Under the pieces are notes generated by a model, which saw nothing but the letters and a program-made list of their open reading frames with translations, was not told the DNA's origin and did not search any database. A stretch of DNA of 64,000 nt from Nocardioides ganghwensis (GTDB lineage Bacteria; Actinomycetota; Actinomycetes; Propionibacteriales; Nocardioidaceae). The stretch is taken from positions 410,561-474,560 of the forward strand of contig NZ_JACXYX010000001.1 of the NCBI RefSeq assembly GCF_014779655.1, in the 5' to 3' direction. The position numbers and the translations under genes were made by a program. This document shows, in pieces, positions 51,633 through 59,656 of the stretch (the stretch's first letter is position 1; each line of letters opens with the position of its first letter).

Positions 51633-53104
51633 GCACACCCGGGACGCAGCAGGTGACGGCCAGGCGCTGGACCGCCCACGAGCTGCTCGACCTGGTCCTC
51701 GACGAGGGCACGTTCACCTCCTGGGACGAGCCCGTCGACCTGTCGTACGCCGACGCCGACTACCGCGCCGTCCTCGAGGCGGCGGCCGCGAAGGCCGGCA
51801 CCGACGAGTCCGTGCTCACCGGCCGCGGCGAGGTCCGCGGCCGACCGGTGGCGGTGGTGGTCAACGAGTTCCGCTTCCTCGCCGGCTCGATCGGTCGCGC
51901 CGCCGCCGACCGGATCACCGCGGCGGTGCGCCGCGCCACCGCGGAGGGCCTGCCGCTGCTGGCCAGCACCGCGTCGGGCGGCACCCGGATGCAGGAGGGC
52001 ACGCCCGCCTTCGTGCGGATGGTCGACATCTCCCGCGCGTTGATGGACCACCGTGCCGCCGGGCTGCCCTACCTCGTGCACCTGCGCCACCCCACCACCG
52101 GCGGCGTGTACGCCTCGTGGGGCTCGCTCGGCCACGTCACCGTCGCCGAGCCCGGCGCCCTCGTCGGGTTCCTCGGGCCGAAGGTCTACGAGGGGCTCAA
52201 CGGCCGCCCGTTCCGACCGGGCGTGCAGGTCGCGGAGAACCTCGCCGCGGCCGGCGTCATCGACGGTGTCGTCGCGGCCGAGGACCTGCCGGAGATGGTC
52301 GACCAGGCCCTCGCCGTGCTCGTGGACGCGCCCGGTGCGGGCCGCCTGCCGATGCGGGCGAAGCGCCCGCTCGGCGACCACGCCGCCTGGGACAGCGTCG
52401 AGCGCACCCGGCGTACGGACCGCGCCGGCGTGCGGGACCTGCTCGCCCACGGCGCCGCCGGCACGCTCCAGCTGCGCGGGACCGAGAAGGGCGAGCGCGA
52501 CTCCACCGTCCTCGTCGCGCTCACCCGCCTCGACGACCAGCCGTGCGTCGTCATCGGCCAGGACCGCTCACGACAGGTGCCGGGTCACGCGATGGGCCCC
52601 GGCGCGCTGCGCGAGGCCCGCCGCGGGATGAAGATCGCCCAGGAGCTCGGGCTGCCGCTCGTCAGCGTCATCGACACCCCCGGCGCCGAGCTCTCGCCCG
52701 ACGCCGAGGAGCGCGCGCTCGCCGGCGAGATCGCCCGCTGCATCGCGGCGCTGACCACCATGACGGTGCCGACGATCTCGGTGATCCTCGGCCAGGGCTG
52801 CGGGGGAGGGGCGCTGGCGTTCCTGCCGGCGCGGACGGTCATCGCGACCGAGCACGCCTGGCTCTCCCCGCTCCCGCCCGAGGGGGCCAGCCTCATCGTG
52901 CACGGCGACGTCGCCCACGCCGGGGAGATGGCCTCGCGCCAGCGCGTACGCGCCACCGACCTGCTCGCCGACGGCGTGGTGCAGCACGTGGTGCCCGAGG
53001 TCGACGGCGAGTCCGCGCGCGACCTGGCCGTCGCGGTGGCTGCCGAGATCGGCGCCCGGCTGCGCGAGCTCACGGGGCGTACGCCGGTGGCCCACGCCTC
53101 CTGA
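51629..53104 (+). CDS. Carboxyltransferase with fused beta and alpha halves (AccDA/Mdc-like)
   Basis: 491 residues, two crotonase-like carboxyltransferase halves. First half: STASGGTRMQEGTPAFV and YASWGSLGHVTVAEPGALVG. Second half: VIGQDRSRQVPGHAMGPGAL, SVIDTPGAELSPDAEERALA and ILGQGCGGGALAFLPA. Fused AccD-AccA proteins carboxylate acyl-CoA; related subunits in malonate decarboxylases run the reverse. No biotin carboxylase or biotin carrier gene is nearby. Given the carrier and CoA-transferase in the same operon, decarboxylation of malonyl-CoA is plausible but unproven. GTG overlaps the upstream stop. Confidence 0.8.
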   Translation: MSTPGTQQVTARRWTAHELLDLVLDEGTFTSWDEPVDLSYADADYRAVLEAAAAKAGTDESVLTGRGEVRGRPVAVVVNEFRFLAGSIGRAAADRITAAVRRATAEGLPLLASTASGGTRMQEGTPAFVRMVDISRALMDHRAAGLPYLVHLRHPTTGGVYASWGSLGHVTVAEPGALVGFLGPKVYEGLNGRPFRPGVQVAENLAAAGVIDGVVAAEDLPEMVDQALAVLVDAPGAGRLPMRAKRPLGDHAAWDSVERTRRTDRAGVRDLLAHGAAGTLQLRGTEKGERDSTVLVALTRLDDQPCVVIGQDRSRQVPGHAMGPGALREARRGMKIAQELGLPLVSVIDTPGAELSPDAEERALAGEIARCIAALTTMTVPTISVILGQGCGGGALAFLPARTVIATEHAWLSPLPPEGASLIVHGDVAHAGEMASRQRVRATDLLADGVVQHVVPEVDGESARDLAVAVAAEIGARLRELTGRTPVAHAS

Positions 53105-53131
53105 GGGCCGGCCGAGCCGACCGGGCGAGCC

Positions 53132-54082
53132 TCAGCTGGCCTTCTTGGCCGGCTTCTTCGCGGCGGTCTTCTTGGTGGCCGTCTTCTTGGCGGCGGCCTT
53201 CTTGGCCGGAGCCTTCTTGGCGGCCGACTTCTTCGCGGGGGCCTTCTTGGCGGCCGTCTTCCTCGCGGGCTTGTCGTCGGACTCGCCCGCGTCCTCGCCG
53301 CGCGCGGTCTTGGCGGCCGCGACCGACTTCTGCAGCGCGGCGAGCAGGTCGACCACCTCGCCCGAGGTCTTGGTGGACGTCTCGGTGCGCTTGATCTCGC
53401 CGCCCTCGATCTTGGACCTCACCAGCGCCTCGACCGCACCGGCGTAGTCGTCCTCGAACTCGCTCGCGTCGAAGTCGCCCGCGAGGGTCTCGACGAGCAT
53501 GTGGGCCATCTTGACCTCCTGCGGCTTGGCGTCGTCGACCTCGACCTTGAAGTCGGGGGTGCGCACCTCGTCGGGCCACATCATCGTCTGGAGGACGATG
53601 ACCTCGCCGGCCTCGGTCTCGCGCACGCGCAGCACGGCGATCGTGGTGCGCTGGCGCAGCGCGACGGTCACCACCGCCATCCGGTCGGCGTCCTTGAGGG
53701 CCTGGCGGAGGAGGGCGTACGGCTTGGCGCCGGCGCCCTCGGGCTCGAGGTAGTAGGACTTCTCGAAGAGCAACGGGTCGATCTGCTCGCGCGGCACGAA
53801 CTTCTCCACCGCGATCTCGCGCGACGACGTCGACGGCAGCTCTGCCATGTCGTCGTCGGTGAGGATGACCATCTCGCCGTCCTCGGTCTCGTAGCCCTTG
53901 GCGATGTCGGCGTAGGCCACCTCCTCGCCGTCGAGGGAGCAGACGCGCTGGTACTTGATCCGGCCGCCGTCCTTGGCGTGCACCTGCCGGAAGGACACGT
54001 CGTGGCTCTCGGTGGCGGCGTAGAGCTTCACCGGGACACTGACCAGGCCGAAGGAGACCGCACCCTTCCAGATCGCACGCAT
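53132..54082 (-). CDS. ku: Ku protein of bacterial non-homologous end joining
   Basis: 316 residues. The Ku core (1-250) starts MRAIWKGAVSFGLVSVPVKLY, typical of bacterial Ku, and includes YYLEPEGAGAKPYALLRQAL. A Lys/Ala/Thr-rich tail (about 265-316, repeats of AAKKAPAKK type) resembles histone H1-like tails that help Ku bind DNA internally. The ATG is 6 bases after a TATCGT box. Divergent from the ligase and polymerase genes, so the set is controlled from one intergenic region. Confidence 0.95.
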   Translation of the reverse strand: MRAIWKGAVSFGLVSVPVKLYAATESHDVSFRQVHAKDGGRIKYQRVCSLDGEEVAYADIAKGYETEDGEMVILTDDDMAELPSTSSREIAVEKFVPREQIDPLLFEKSYYLEPEGAGAKPYALLRQALKDADRMAVVTVALRQRTTIAVLRVRETEAGEVIVLQTMMWPDEVRTPDFKVEVDDAKPQEVKMAHMLVETLAGDFDASEFEDDYAGAVEALVRSKIEGGEIKRTETSTKTSGEVVDLLAALQKSVAAAKTARGEDAGESDDKPARKTAAKKAPAKKSAAKKAPAKKAAAKKTATKKTAAKKPAKKAS

Positions 54083-54088
54083 GCTCCG

Positions 54089-54094
54089 ACGATA
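54089..54094 (-). promoter_or_regulatory. -10 box TATCGT, leaderless promoter of ku
   Basis: On the minus strand TATCGT lies 6 bases before the ku ATG at 54082. The plus-strand ligase gene has CAGACT at 54155-54160, also 6 bases from its GTG. Confidence 0.45.
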
Positions 54095-54166
54095 GCCGTC
54101 ACGTCGGACGATCGTCTCCTGCAAAGGGATGACCGGGGCGCGGGCGGTGGGTGCCAGACTGGCCGC

Positions 54167-55090
54167 GTGCGTCCGATGCTCGCCACCAAGACCGACCGCG
54201 TGCCCGCCGGCGCGCAGTGGCTGCACGAGGTGAAGTGGGACGGCGTACGCGTCCTCGTCGACGTCCGCGACGGCGTCGTACGGATGACGAGCCGCAACGA
54301 CAACGACGTCACGCCCGCCTGGCCCGACCTGAGCGACCCGCCGCTCGGCGACCGCGACCTGCTCGTCGACGGCGAGGTGATCGCGCTCAACGACCGCGGC
54401 GTCCCCGACTTCCGCGTCCTCCAGCACCGCATGCACGTGCGCAACGCCAGGGAGGTCGCCAGGCTGGTGAAGTCCGTCCCGGCCACGCTCATGGTCTTCG
54501 ACCTGCTCCGCCTCGACGGGGTTGACCTGACCGACCGGCCGCTCGAGGAGCGGCGCGCACTCCTCGAGGAGCTCCCGCTCGCCGAGTCGAGGTGGCAGGT
54601 CCCGGCGGCCTACGACGACGGCGACATGCTTTTCGAGGCCACGCTCCAGCAGGGACTCGAGGGCGTGGTGAGCAAGCGGCGTACGTCGCGCTACAGGTTC
54701 GACCGGCGCAGCGAGGACTGGCGCAAGCTCGCCCACCGGCACCGCGGCTCGTTCGTCGTCGGCGGCTGGCGCCCCCAGGTCGGTACGCCCGACCGGCTGG
54801 CCGCGCTGCTCGTCGGCGAGCCCACCCCGGACGGCCTGCTCTACCGCGGCCGGGTCGGCAGCGGCATCGCCGGCGCCACCAGCGCCCGGCTCGCCGCCCT
54901 GCTCGCCCCGCTCGCGACGGACGCGTCGCCCTTTGCCGACGAGGTGCCGCGCGTGGACGCCGCCGGCACGTTCTGGGTCGAGCCCCGCGTCGTCGTCGAC
55001 ATCGACACCCACGGCCTCGGCTACGAGCGCCTGCGCCAGCCGTCCTTCCAGGGCGTGCGCGACGACCTGTCCCCGGAGGACCTCACGTGA
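54167..55090 (+). CDS. ATP-dependent DNA ligase (LigD ligase part as a separate protein)
   Basis: 307 residues. The nucleotidyl Lys 23 is in LHEVKWDGVRVL; further motifs are RMTSRNDNDVT, LLVDGEVIALND, FDLLRLDGVDLTD, EGVVSKRR and WRKLAHRHRGSFVVGGW. An OB-fold follows. It seals breaks using ATP and lacks the polymerase and nuclease parts of mycobacterial LigD; the polymerase is the next gene. GTG start at leaderless distance; stop overlaps the polymerase start. Confidence 0.92.
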   Translation: MRPMLATKTDRVPAGAQWLHEVKWDGVRVLVDVRDGVVRMTSRNDNDVTPAWPDLSDPPLGDRDLLVDGEVIALNDRGVPDFRVLQHRMHVRNAREVARLVKSVPATLMVFDLLRLDGVDLTDRPLEERRALLEELPLAESRWQVPAAYDDGDMLFEATLQQGLEGVVSKRRTSRYRFDRRSEDWRKLAHRHRGSFVVGGWRPQVGTPDRLAALLVGEPTPDGLLYRGRVGSGIAGATSARLAALLAPLATDASPFADEVPRVDAAGTFWVEPRVVVDIDTHGLGYERLRQPSFQGVRDDLSPEDLT

Positions 55091-56007
55091 CGCCTGCCGC
55101 CGCCAAGGAGGTGCAGGTCGACGTCGAGGGCCGCACCCTGACGATCAGCAACCTCGACAAGGTCCTCTACCCGCGCACCGGCACCACGAAGGGCGAGGTG
55201 CTCAACTACTACGCCCAGGTCTCGCCGGTCCTGCTCCCGCACCTGAAGGACCGCGCCGTGACCCGCATCCGCTGGCCGCACGGAGTCGAGGGGTCGAGCT
55301 TCTTCGAGAAGAACGCCCCGGCCGGCACCCCGTCCTGGGTGCGTACGGTCGAGGTCTCCACCACCGGTTCGCGCACGGGCAAGGGCGACGGCACGCTCCG
55401 GTTCCCGATCTGCGACGACCTGGCGACCCTGACGTGGCTGGCCAACCTCGCCGCCCTCGAGCTGCACGTCCACCAGTGGACCGTCGACGCGAAGGGCGTG
55501 CCGCGCAACCCGAACCGCATCGTCATCGACCTCGACCCCGGCGAGCCGGCGGGCCTGCACGAGTGCGCGCGGGTGGCGCTGCTCGTACGCGACGCGCTCG
55601 CCGCGCGCGACCTGACGTGCTCGCCGGTGACGAGCGGCAGCAAGGGGCTGCACCTGTACGCCCCGGTGCCCGACACCGGCCCGAAGAGCCTCGACAGCGA
55701 GGGCACGACCGCGCTGGCCAGGGAGGTCGCCGAGACGCTCCAGAAGGAGCACCCCGACCTCGTCACGGCGACGATGACGAAGGCCAAGCGGCCGGGGAAG
55801 GTGTTCCTCGACTGGTCGCAGAACTCCGGCTCCAAGACCACGATCTCGCCGTACTCGCTGCGCGGGCGCGAGCGCCCCACCGTTGCCGCCCCCCTGACGT
55901 GGGACGAGGTGGAGGAGGGCGCCGAGGACGAGCTGGCGCTGGAGCAGCTCACCATGGAGCAGGTGCTCGAGCGGGTGGCCGAGCTGGGCGACGTCTTCGA
56001 GGCGTGA
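55087..56007 (+). CDS. Non-homologous end-joining polymerase/primase (LigD polymerase part)
   Basis: 306 residues of the archaeo-eukaryotic primase type LigD polymerase domain. LTISNLDKVLYPRTGTTKGE at the N-terminus, the catalytic Asp pair in RIVIDLDPGE (about 148-150), SGSKGLHLYAPV and the closing VFLDWSQNSGSKTTISPYSLR are all present. It fills or extends broken ends. GTG overlaps the ligase stop, so ligase and polymerase are made together. Confidence 0.92.
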   Translation: MTPAAAKEVQVDVEGRTLTISNLDKVLYPRTGTTKGEVLNYYAQVSPVLLPHLKDRAVTRIRWPHGVEGSSFFEKNAPAGTPSWVRTVEVSTTGSRTGKGDGTLRFPICDDLATLTWLANLAALELHVHQWTVDAKGVPRNPNRIVIDLDPGEPAGLHECARVALLVRDALAARDLTCSPVTSGSKGLHLYAPVPDTGPKSLDSEGTTALAREVAETLQKEHPDLVTATMTKAKRPGKVFLDWSQNSGSKTTISPYSLRGRERPTVAAPLTWDEVEEGAEDELALEQLTMEQVLERVAELGDVFEA

Positions 56008-56118
56008 CGGAGGTTCCTCGAGGACCGAGGAGGTCTCGTGTCCGAGACGGTTGAATCCTTTACCGGCTGTGACCGTCACGAGGGGCTGATGTGGGTGTGG
56101 TGACCAGATGCTCTACCC

Positions 56119-56265
56119 ATGTCCCGCATCCTGCTGATCCCGATCGCGGTGATCCTCGCTGCCGGCGGCGTCCTTCTCGGGCCGGGCGAGGACACCCCCG
56201 CCTCGCCGGCCCAGACGAGCATCACGCCCGCGGGCGACACGGGCATTCGCCTCACCAACCGCTGA
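56119..56265 (+). CDS. Small membrane or secreted peptide of unknown function
   Basis: 48 residues: MSRILLIPIAVILAAGGVLL, then a polar Thr/Ser/Pro tail ending GDTGIRLTNR. The first 20 residues form one hydrophobic helix, either an anchor or a signal. No strong ribosome binding site. It sits between the end-joining operon and the response regulator, 22 bases before the latter. Confidence 0.45.
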   Translation: MSRILLIPIAVILAAGGVLLGPGEDTPASPAQTSITPAGDTGIRLTNR

Positions 56266-56274
56266 CCCTCCCTC

Positions 56275-56280
56275 TATGCT
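56275..56280 (+). promoter_or_regulatory. -10 box TATGCT, leaderless promoter of the response regulator
   Basis: TATGCT ends 7 bases before the ATG at 56288. The ATG at 56276 lies inside the box, so 56288 is the better start. Confidence 0.5.
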
Positions 56281-56287
56281 CGACGCC

Positions 56288-56980
56288 ATGGTGCACGACG
56301 TGCTGGTGGTTGAGGACGAGGAAGACATCGCCGTACCCCTCATGCGCACCTTGGAGCGGGAGGGCTACGAGGTCACCCGCGTCTCGGGTGGGGCAGAGGC
56401 CGTGTCGTTCGTCGTCGACGAGGGGCCCGCGGTGGTCATCCTCGACCTCGGCCTGCCCGACATGGACGGCATCGACGCGTGCCGCCAGATGCGGTCCGGG
56501 GGATACCTGGGCGGGATCATCATGGTCACCGCGCGCGCCGGCGAGCTCGACCGGGTGGTCGGTCTCGACGTCGGCGCCGACGACTACCTCGCCAAGCCGT
56601 TCGGCCTCGCCGAGCTGCTGGCGCGGGTGCGCGCGCTGCTGCGCCGCAGCGGCAACGCCCCCGCGCCCGACGACACCACCGTCACCACGTCCTCGGGCCT
56701 CAAGATCGACGCCGGCTCGCGCCGCGTCCACCTCGGCGAGCGCGAGATCGCGCTGACCGCCAAGGAGTTCGACGTCCTCGCGGTCCTCGCCTCCAACCAC
56801 GACAAGGTCGTGCCGCGCGAGACCCTGATGAACCAGGTCTGGGACCAGAACTGGTACGGCTCGACCAAGACCCTCGACGTCACGATCGGTCGCCTGCGCA
56901 GCAAGCTCGAGGCCGCGGAGGCCGGTGAGAAGGTCGTGGCCATCCGCGGCGTCGGCTTCCGGCTCGAGACCGGCAGCTGA
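56288..56980 (+). CDS. OmpR/PhoB-type response regulator
   Basis: 230 residues. Receiver domain 1-120 with acidic pocket VVEDEED, acceptor Asp 53 in VVILDLGLPDMDG, and Lys in YLAKPFGL. The C-terminal winged helix (about 135-228) has IALTAKEFDVLAVLA, the recognition helix in GSTKTLDVTIGRLRSKLE and the wing AIRGVGFRLE. No histidine kinase gene is adjacent, so it is an orphan regulator. Confidence 0.92.
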   Translation: MVHDVLVVEDEEDIAVPLMRTLEREGYEVTRVSGGAEAVSFVVDEGPAVVILDLGLPDMDGIDACRQMRSGGYLGGIIMVTARAGELDRVVGLDVGADDYLAKPFGLAELLARVRALLRRSGNAPAPDDTTVTTSSGLKIDAGSRRVHLGEREIALTAKEFDVLAVLASNHDKVVPRETLMNQVWDQNWYGSTKTLDVTIGRLRSKLEAAEAGEKVVAIRGVGFRLETGS

Positions 56981-57005
56981 CCGGCAGCAGACCGGTCAGC
57001 CGGCC

Positions 57006-58397
57006 TCAGCGCACCGGGTGGTTGGCCGCGAAGACGCCCGCCGGGTCCACTGCGGCACGCACCTGCTGGAGCCGCTGCCAGGACGCGGTGTCGTACGCCG
57101 TGCTGGTGTCGACCGGTCCCTCGCTGAAGTTCAGGAAGCGGGCCTCGTTCGACCACGGACGCATCGCCGCCGTCACCGCCTCCGCGTCCGCGAGCCCCTG
57201 GGCGGCCATCTCCGGCGTGGCAGCGACCGCCACGCAGAACAGGGCGTAGTCGCCCGCCAGGTGTGACAGCGCGGAGTCCGGGCGGGGCCTCCCGAGGGCA
57301 CCGCCCAGGTGCCGCAGCTCGGCGAAGAGCAACGACGTCGAGGAGCCGGGGCCGACCTCCGACAGGAGGGCGGACACCGCCTCATCGGTGAGGGACGCGA
57401 CCATCGCGTGGTCCGAGACGGCCGGCGTCGGGCCGGGCGGGTCCATGTGGATGTCGACCAGACCCGCGGCCGGCATCCGGGCGAACGTGTCCATCTCGGG
57501 CGAGAGCGCGCGCAGCGGGGCCAGGATCTCGACCGCCCGCTCGTCCGACTCGAGCACCGCGCCGTCCACCACGACGAGCTGGCGCCCGCTCAGGAACGGG
57601 GGCAGCTCGGGCAGGGGCGGGAAGCTCATCACGCGGATCGAGGTGCTGACCGAGTCAGGGAGGTCGCGCGTCCACCGGGCCCAGGTCGCGAGCACCTCGG
57701 GTGCGTGCTCGCGGTCCCAGAGCAGCATGCCCCCGTAGACGTCGGTGACGGGCAGCAGCCCGAACTCGAGGGCGGTGACCACGCCGAGGTTGCCCCCGCC
57801 GCCGCGCAGCGCCCAGAAGAGGTCCGGGTGGTGGTCGGCGTCGGCACGGACCAGCTCGCCGTCCGCGGTGACCAGCTCGACGGCCGTCAGCATGCCCGCC
57901 GCCAGCCCGTGCTGCCGGGCGTACCAGGACAGGCCGCCACCGAGGGTGTAGCCGGCCACCGCCACGTCGTGCGAGCTGCCGTGCAGCGCCGCGAGGCCGT
58001 GCTCGGCCGCAGCGGCGACCACGTCGCGCCACAGCGTGCCGCCGACGACGCGCGCCTGCCGGCTCTCCGGGTCGATCCGGACGCCGGTCATCTCGGAGAG
58101 CCTGACGAGCACGACGTCGTCGAGCCCGGCCGCGGCGAGCGGGGCGGCGTTGTGCCCGGTGCTCTGGGGGGCGACCCGCAGCCCGGCCGCGACGGCCGCG
58201 CGTACGACGGCGGCGACCTCCGCTGCGGAGTGGGGCACGGCGACCGCTGCGGGCCGCTGGTCGACGGAGACGTTCCACGGCGTGCGGGCGGCGTCGTAGC
58301 CGGCGTCGCCCGGGAGGTGGACGCCCCCGGTGCAGAGGCCACGGAGGGACTCCGCGGCTCGGGTGGTGCGGGTGTCGAGAGTGATCTCGAGGGTCAT
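57006..58397 (-). CDS. FAD-linked oxidoreductase, berberine-bridge type
   Basis: 463 residues. FAD-binding PCMH domain (about 35-215) with VAPQSTGHNAAPL (His 82 in the place of the covalent 8-alpha-histidyl link) and VAGYTLGGGLSWYARQHGLAAG. The second covalent Cys of bicovalent members is absent (GSSHDVAVAG). The C-terminal BBE segment is VDPAGVFAANHPVR. Such enzymes oxidise alcohols, sugars or alkaloids and pass electrons to oxygen. GAAGGAACT lies before the ATG. It overlaps the RidA-PIG-L gene stop (ATGA), so the two are co-translated. Confidence 0.88.
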   Translation of the reverse strand: MTLEITLDTRTTRAAESLRGLCTGGVHLPGDAGYDAARTPWNVSVDQRPAAVAVPHSAAEVAAVVRAAVAAGLRVAPQSTGHNAAPLAAAGLDDVVLVRLSEMTGVRIDPESRQARVVGGTLWRDVVAAAAEHGLAALHGSSHDVAVAGYTLGGGLSWYARQHGLAAGMLTAVELVTADGELVRADADHHPDLFWALRGGGGNLGVVTALEFGLLPVTDVYGGMLLWDREHAPEVLATWARWTRDLPDSVSTSIRVMSFPPLPELPPFLSGRQLVVVDGAVLESDERAVEILAPLRALSPEMDTFARMPAAGLVDIHMDPPGPTPAVSDHAMVASLTDEAVSALLSEVGPGSSTSLLFAELRHLGGALGRPRPDSALSHLAGDYALFCVAVAATPEMAAQGLADAEAVTAAMRPWSNEARFLNFSEGPVDTSTAYDTASWQRLQQVRAAVDPAGVFAANHPVR

Positions 58398-59518
58398 GAC
58401 AGTTCCTTCTTCTCGGGTGATGCGTTCTGGTGGTGGGGCTGGTGCTGGGTCCGGGTCCGGCTCGGGGCGAGCCAGCTGGTCTCGGTGGGGCCGCCGGGCC
58501 ACGGCGGGTCGACGCGCCGGAGGCGGTCGACGGCGAGGAAGCCGTGCCGCAGGTCCTCGTCCATCGCGTCGAAGGGCGGCACCTGCGAGGAGTGGGCGCG
58601 GATGGCACGCCACCGCAGGTCGAGCAGGTCGGCGACGTCGACGACGGTCGTGAGCTCCGCGTCCGGGGTGCCGAGGGAGTCGACGCCGGTGAACTCGGTC
58701 ATCAGCGACCGCGCGAGGCAGAACAGGTAGGTGCTTCCCGGTCGGTGGGCCGCCAGGTCCAGCGCGGCGAGGGTGGCGTCGCGCATGGCTGCGTGGTCGC
58801 GGTGGCCGTCGCTCGCGTCGAGCGTCACCACGACGTCGGGACGGACGTCGTCGACGAGGCGCGCGACGCGGCGGCTCAGCTCGTGCGGGTCGGCGGCTGC
58901 GAGGGACCCGGGAGCGGGCTCCCCGTCGACGCCGGAGTCGACGTAGTCCAGCAGCTCGACGCGCTCGACGCCGAGCAGGCGGCAGGCCTCGCGCAGCTCG
59001 GCCTCGCGGGCGGCCGGCAGCTCATGACGGCTCAGTCCGCTGGCGGGGGAGGGCTCGCCGAGCTCGCCGCGCGTGGCACAGACGACGGTGCTCGCGACTC
59101 CGTGGGCGCTGGCGTGGGCGAGGAGCGAGCCGCAGCCGAAGGCCTCGTCGTCCGGGTGGGCGACCACGACGAGGAGGCGGCGGGCGCGGTCGGCGGCCAC
59201 GGCGTCGAGGGCGACGGTCATGCCGGGGACCGGCAACGCCGGGACCTCGGTGACCGATACCACGGGAGCCGCCGTGGTCGCGCCGAGGCGGTCGGTGAGC
59301 ACGTCGTACACGTCCATCAGGCGAGCCAGGTCGGTGGTGCGGACGCGCAGCTCGACGAGGTCGTCGGGACGCAGGCGGGCCAGGGAGAGCTGCTCCTCGA
59401 CCCGGGCGAGCGCCAGGGCCAGCTGGGCGGCGTCGTCGTCCTCGTGGACGAGGCGCCCGTGGGCGTCCAACGGTCCTTGAGGGGCTATCGGCAGGAGCGA
59501 TGGGGTTGCGATGGTCAT
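58394..59518 (-). CDS. RidA-like domain fused to a PIG-L (LmbE) deacetylase
   Basis: 374 residues. Residues 10-110 look like a RidA/YjgF fold: APQGPLDAHGRLVHE, LALARVEEQLSLARLRPDDL, then TTAAPVVSVTEVPALPVPG. The Arg used by imine deaminases is Val here. Residues 112-330 are a PIG-L zinc deacetylase with VVAHPDDEAFGCGS (His 121, Asp 124) and DASDGHRDHAAMRDA. The tail (from about 345) is Ser/Gln/His-rich. PIG-L enzymes remove acetyl groups from N-acetylglucosamine derivatives. The flavin oxidoreductase is coupled downstream, and a LuxR regulator is divergent. Confidence 0.8.
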   Translation of the reverse strand: MTIATPSLLPIAPQGPLDAHGRLVHEDDDAAQLALALARVEEQLSLARLRPDDLVELRVRTTDLARLMDVYDVLTDRLGATTAAPVVSVTEVPALPVPGMTVALDAVAADRARRLLVVVAHPDDEAFGCGSLLAHASAHGVASTVVCATRGELGEPSPASGLSRHELPAAREAELREACRLLGVERVELLDYVDSGVDGEPAPGSLAAADPHELSRRVARLVDDVRPDVVVTLDASDGHRDHAAMRDATLAALDLAAHRPGSTYLFCLARSLMTEFTGVDSLGTPDAELTTVVDVADLLDLRWRAIRAHSSQVPPFDAMDEDLRHGFLAVDRLRRVDPPWPGGPTETSWLAPSRTRTQHQPHHQNASPEKKELS

Positions 59519-59605
59519 GGGTCAACGGTCGCCGCGGCGGCGGCCCGCGGACCATCCCAACCGCACCGGTTCTTCGTGCCCGTACGCGCTGGGTGGTCCA
59601 GACAG

Positions 59606-59619
59606 CCCAGATATCTGGG
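59606..59619. promoter_or_regulatory. Perfect 14-bp palindrome CCCAGATATCTGGG, candidate operator
   Basis: It sits in the 138-base gap between the RidA-PIG-L gene and the LuxR-type gene, about 50 bases before the latter. GGGTGG (59591-59596) and CCACCC (59623-59628) flank it. The perfect symmetry and AT core in a GC-rich gap fit a dimeric regulator site. Confidence 0.5.
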
Positions 59620-59656
59620 ATGCCACCCGGGCGCGGTCTCACGGACACTGGGCGGC

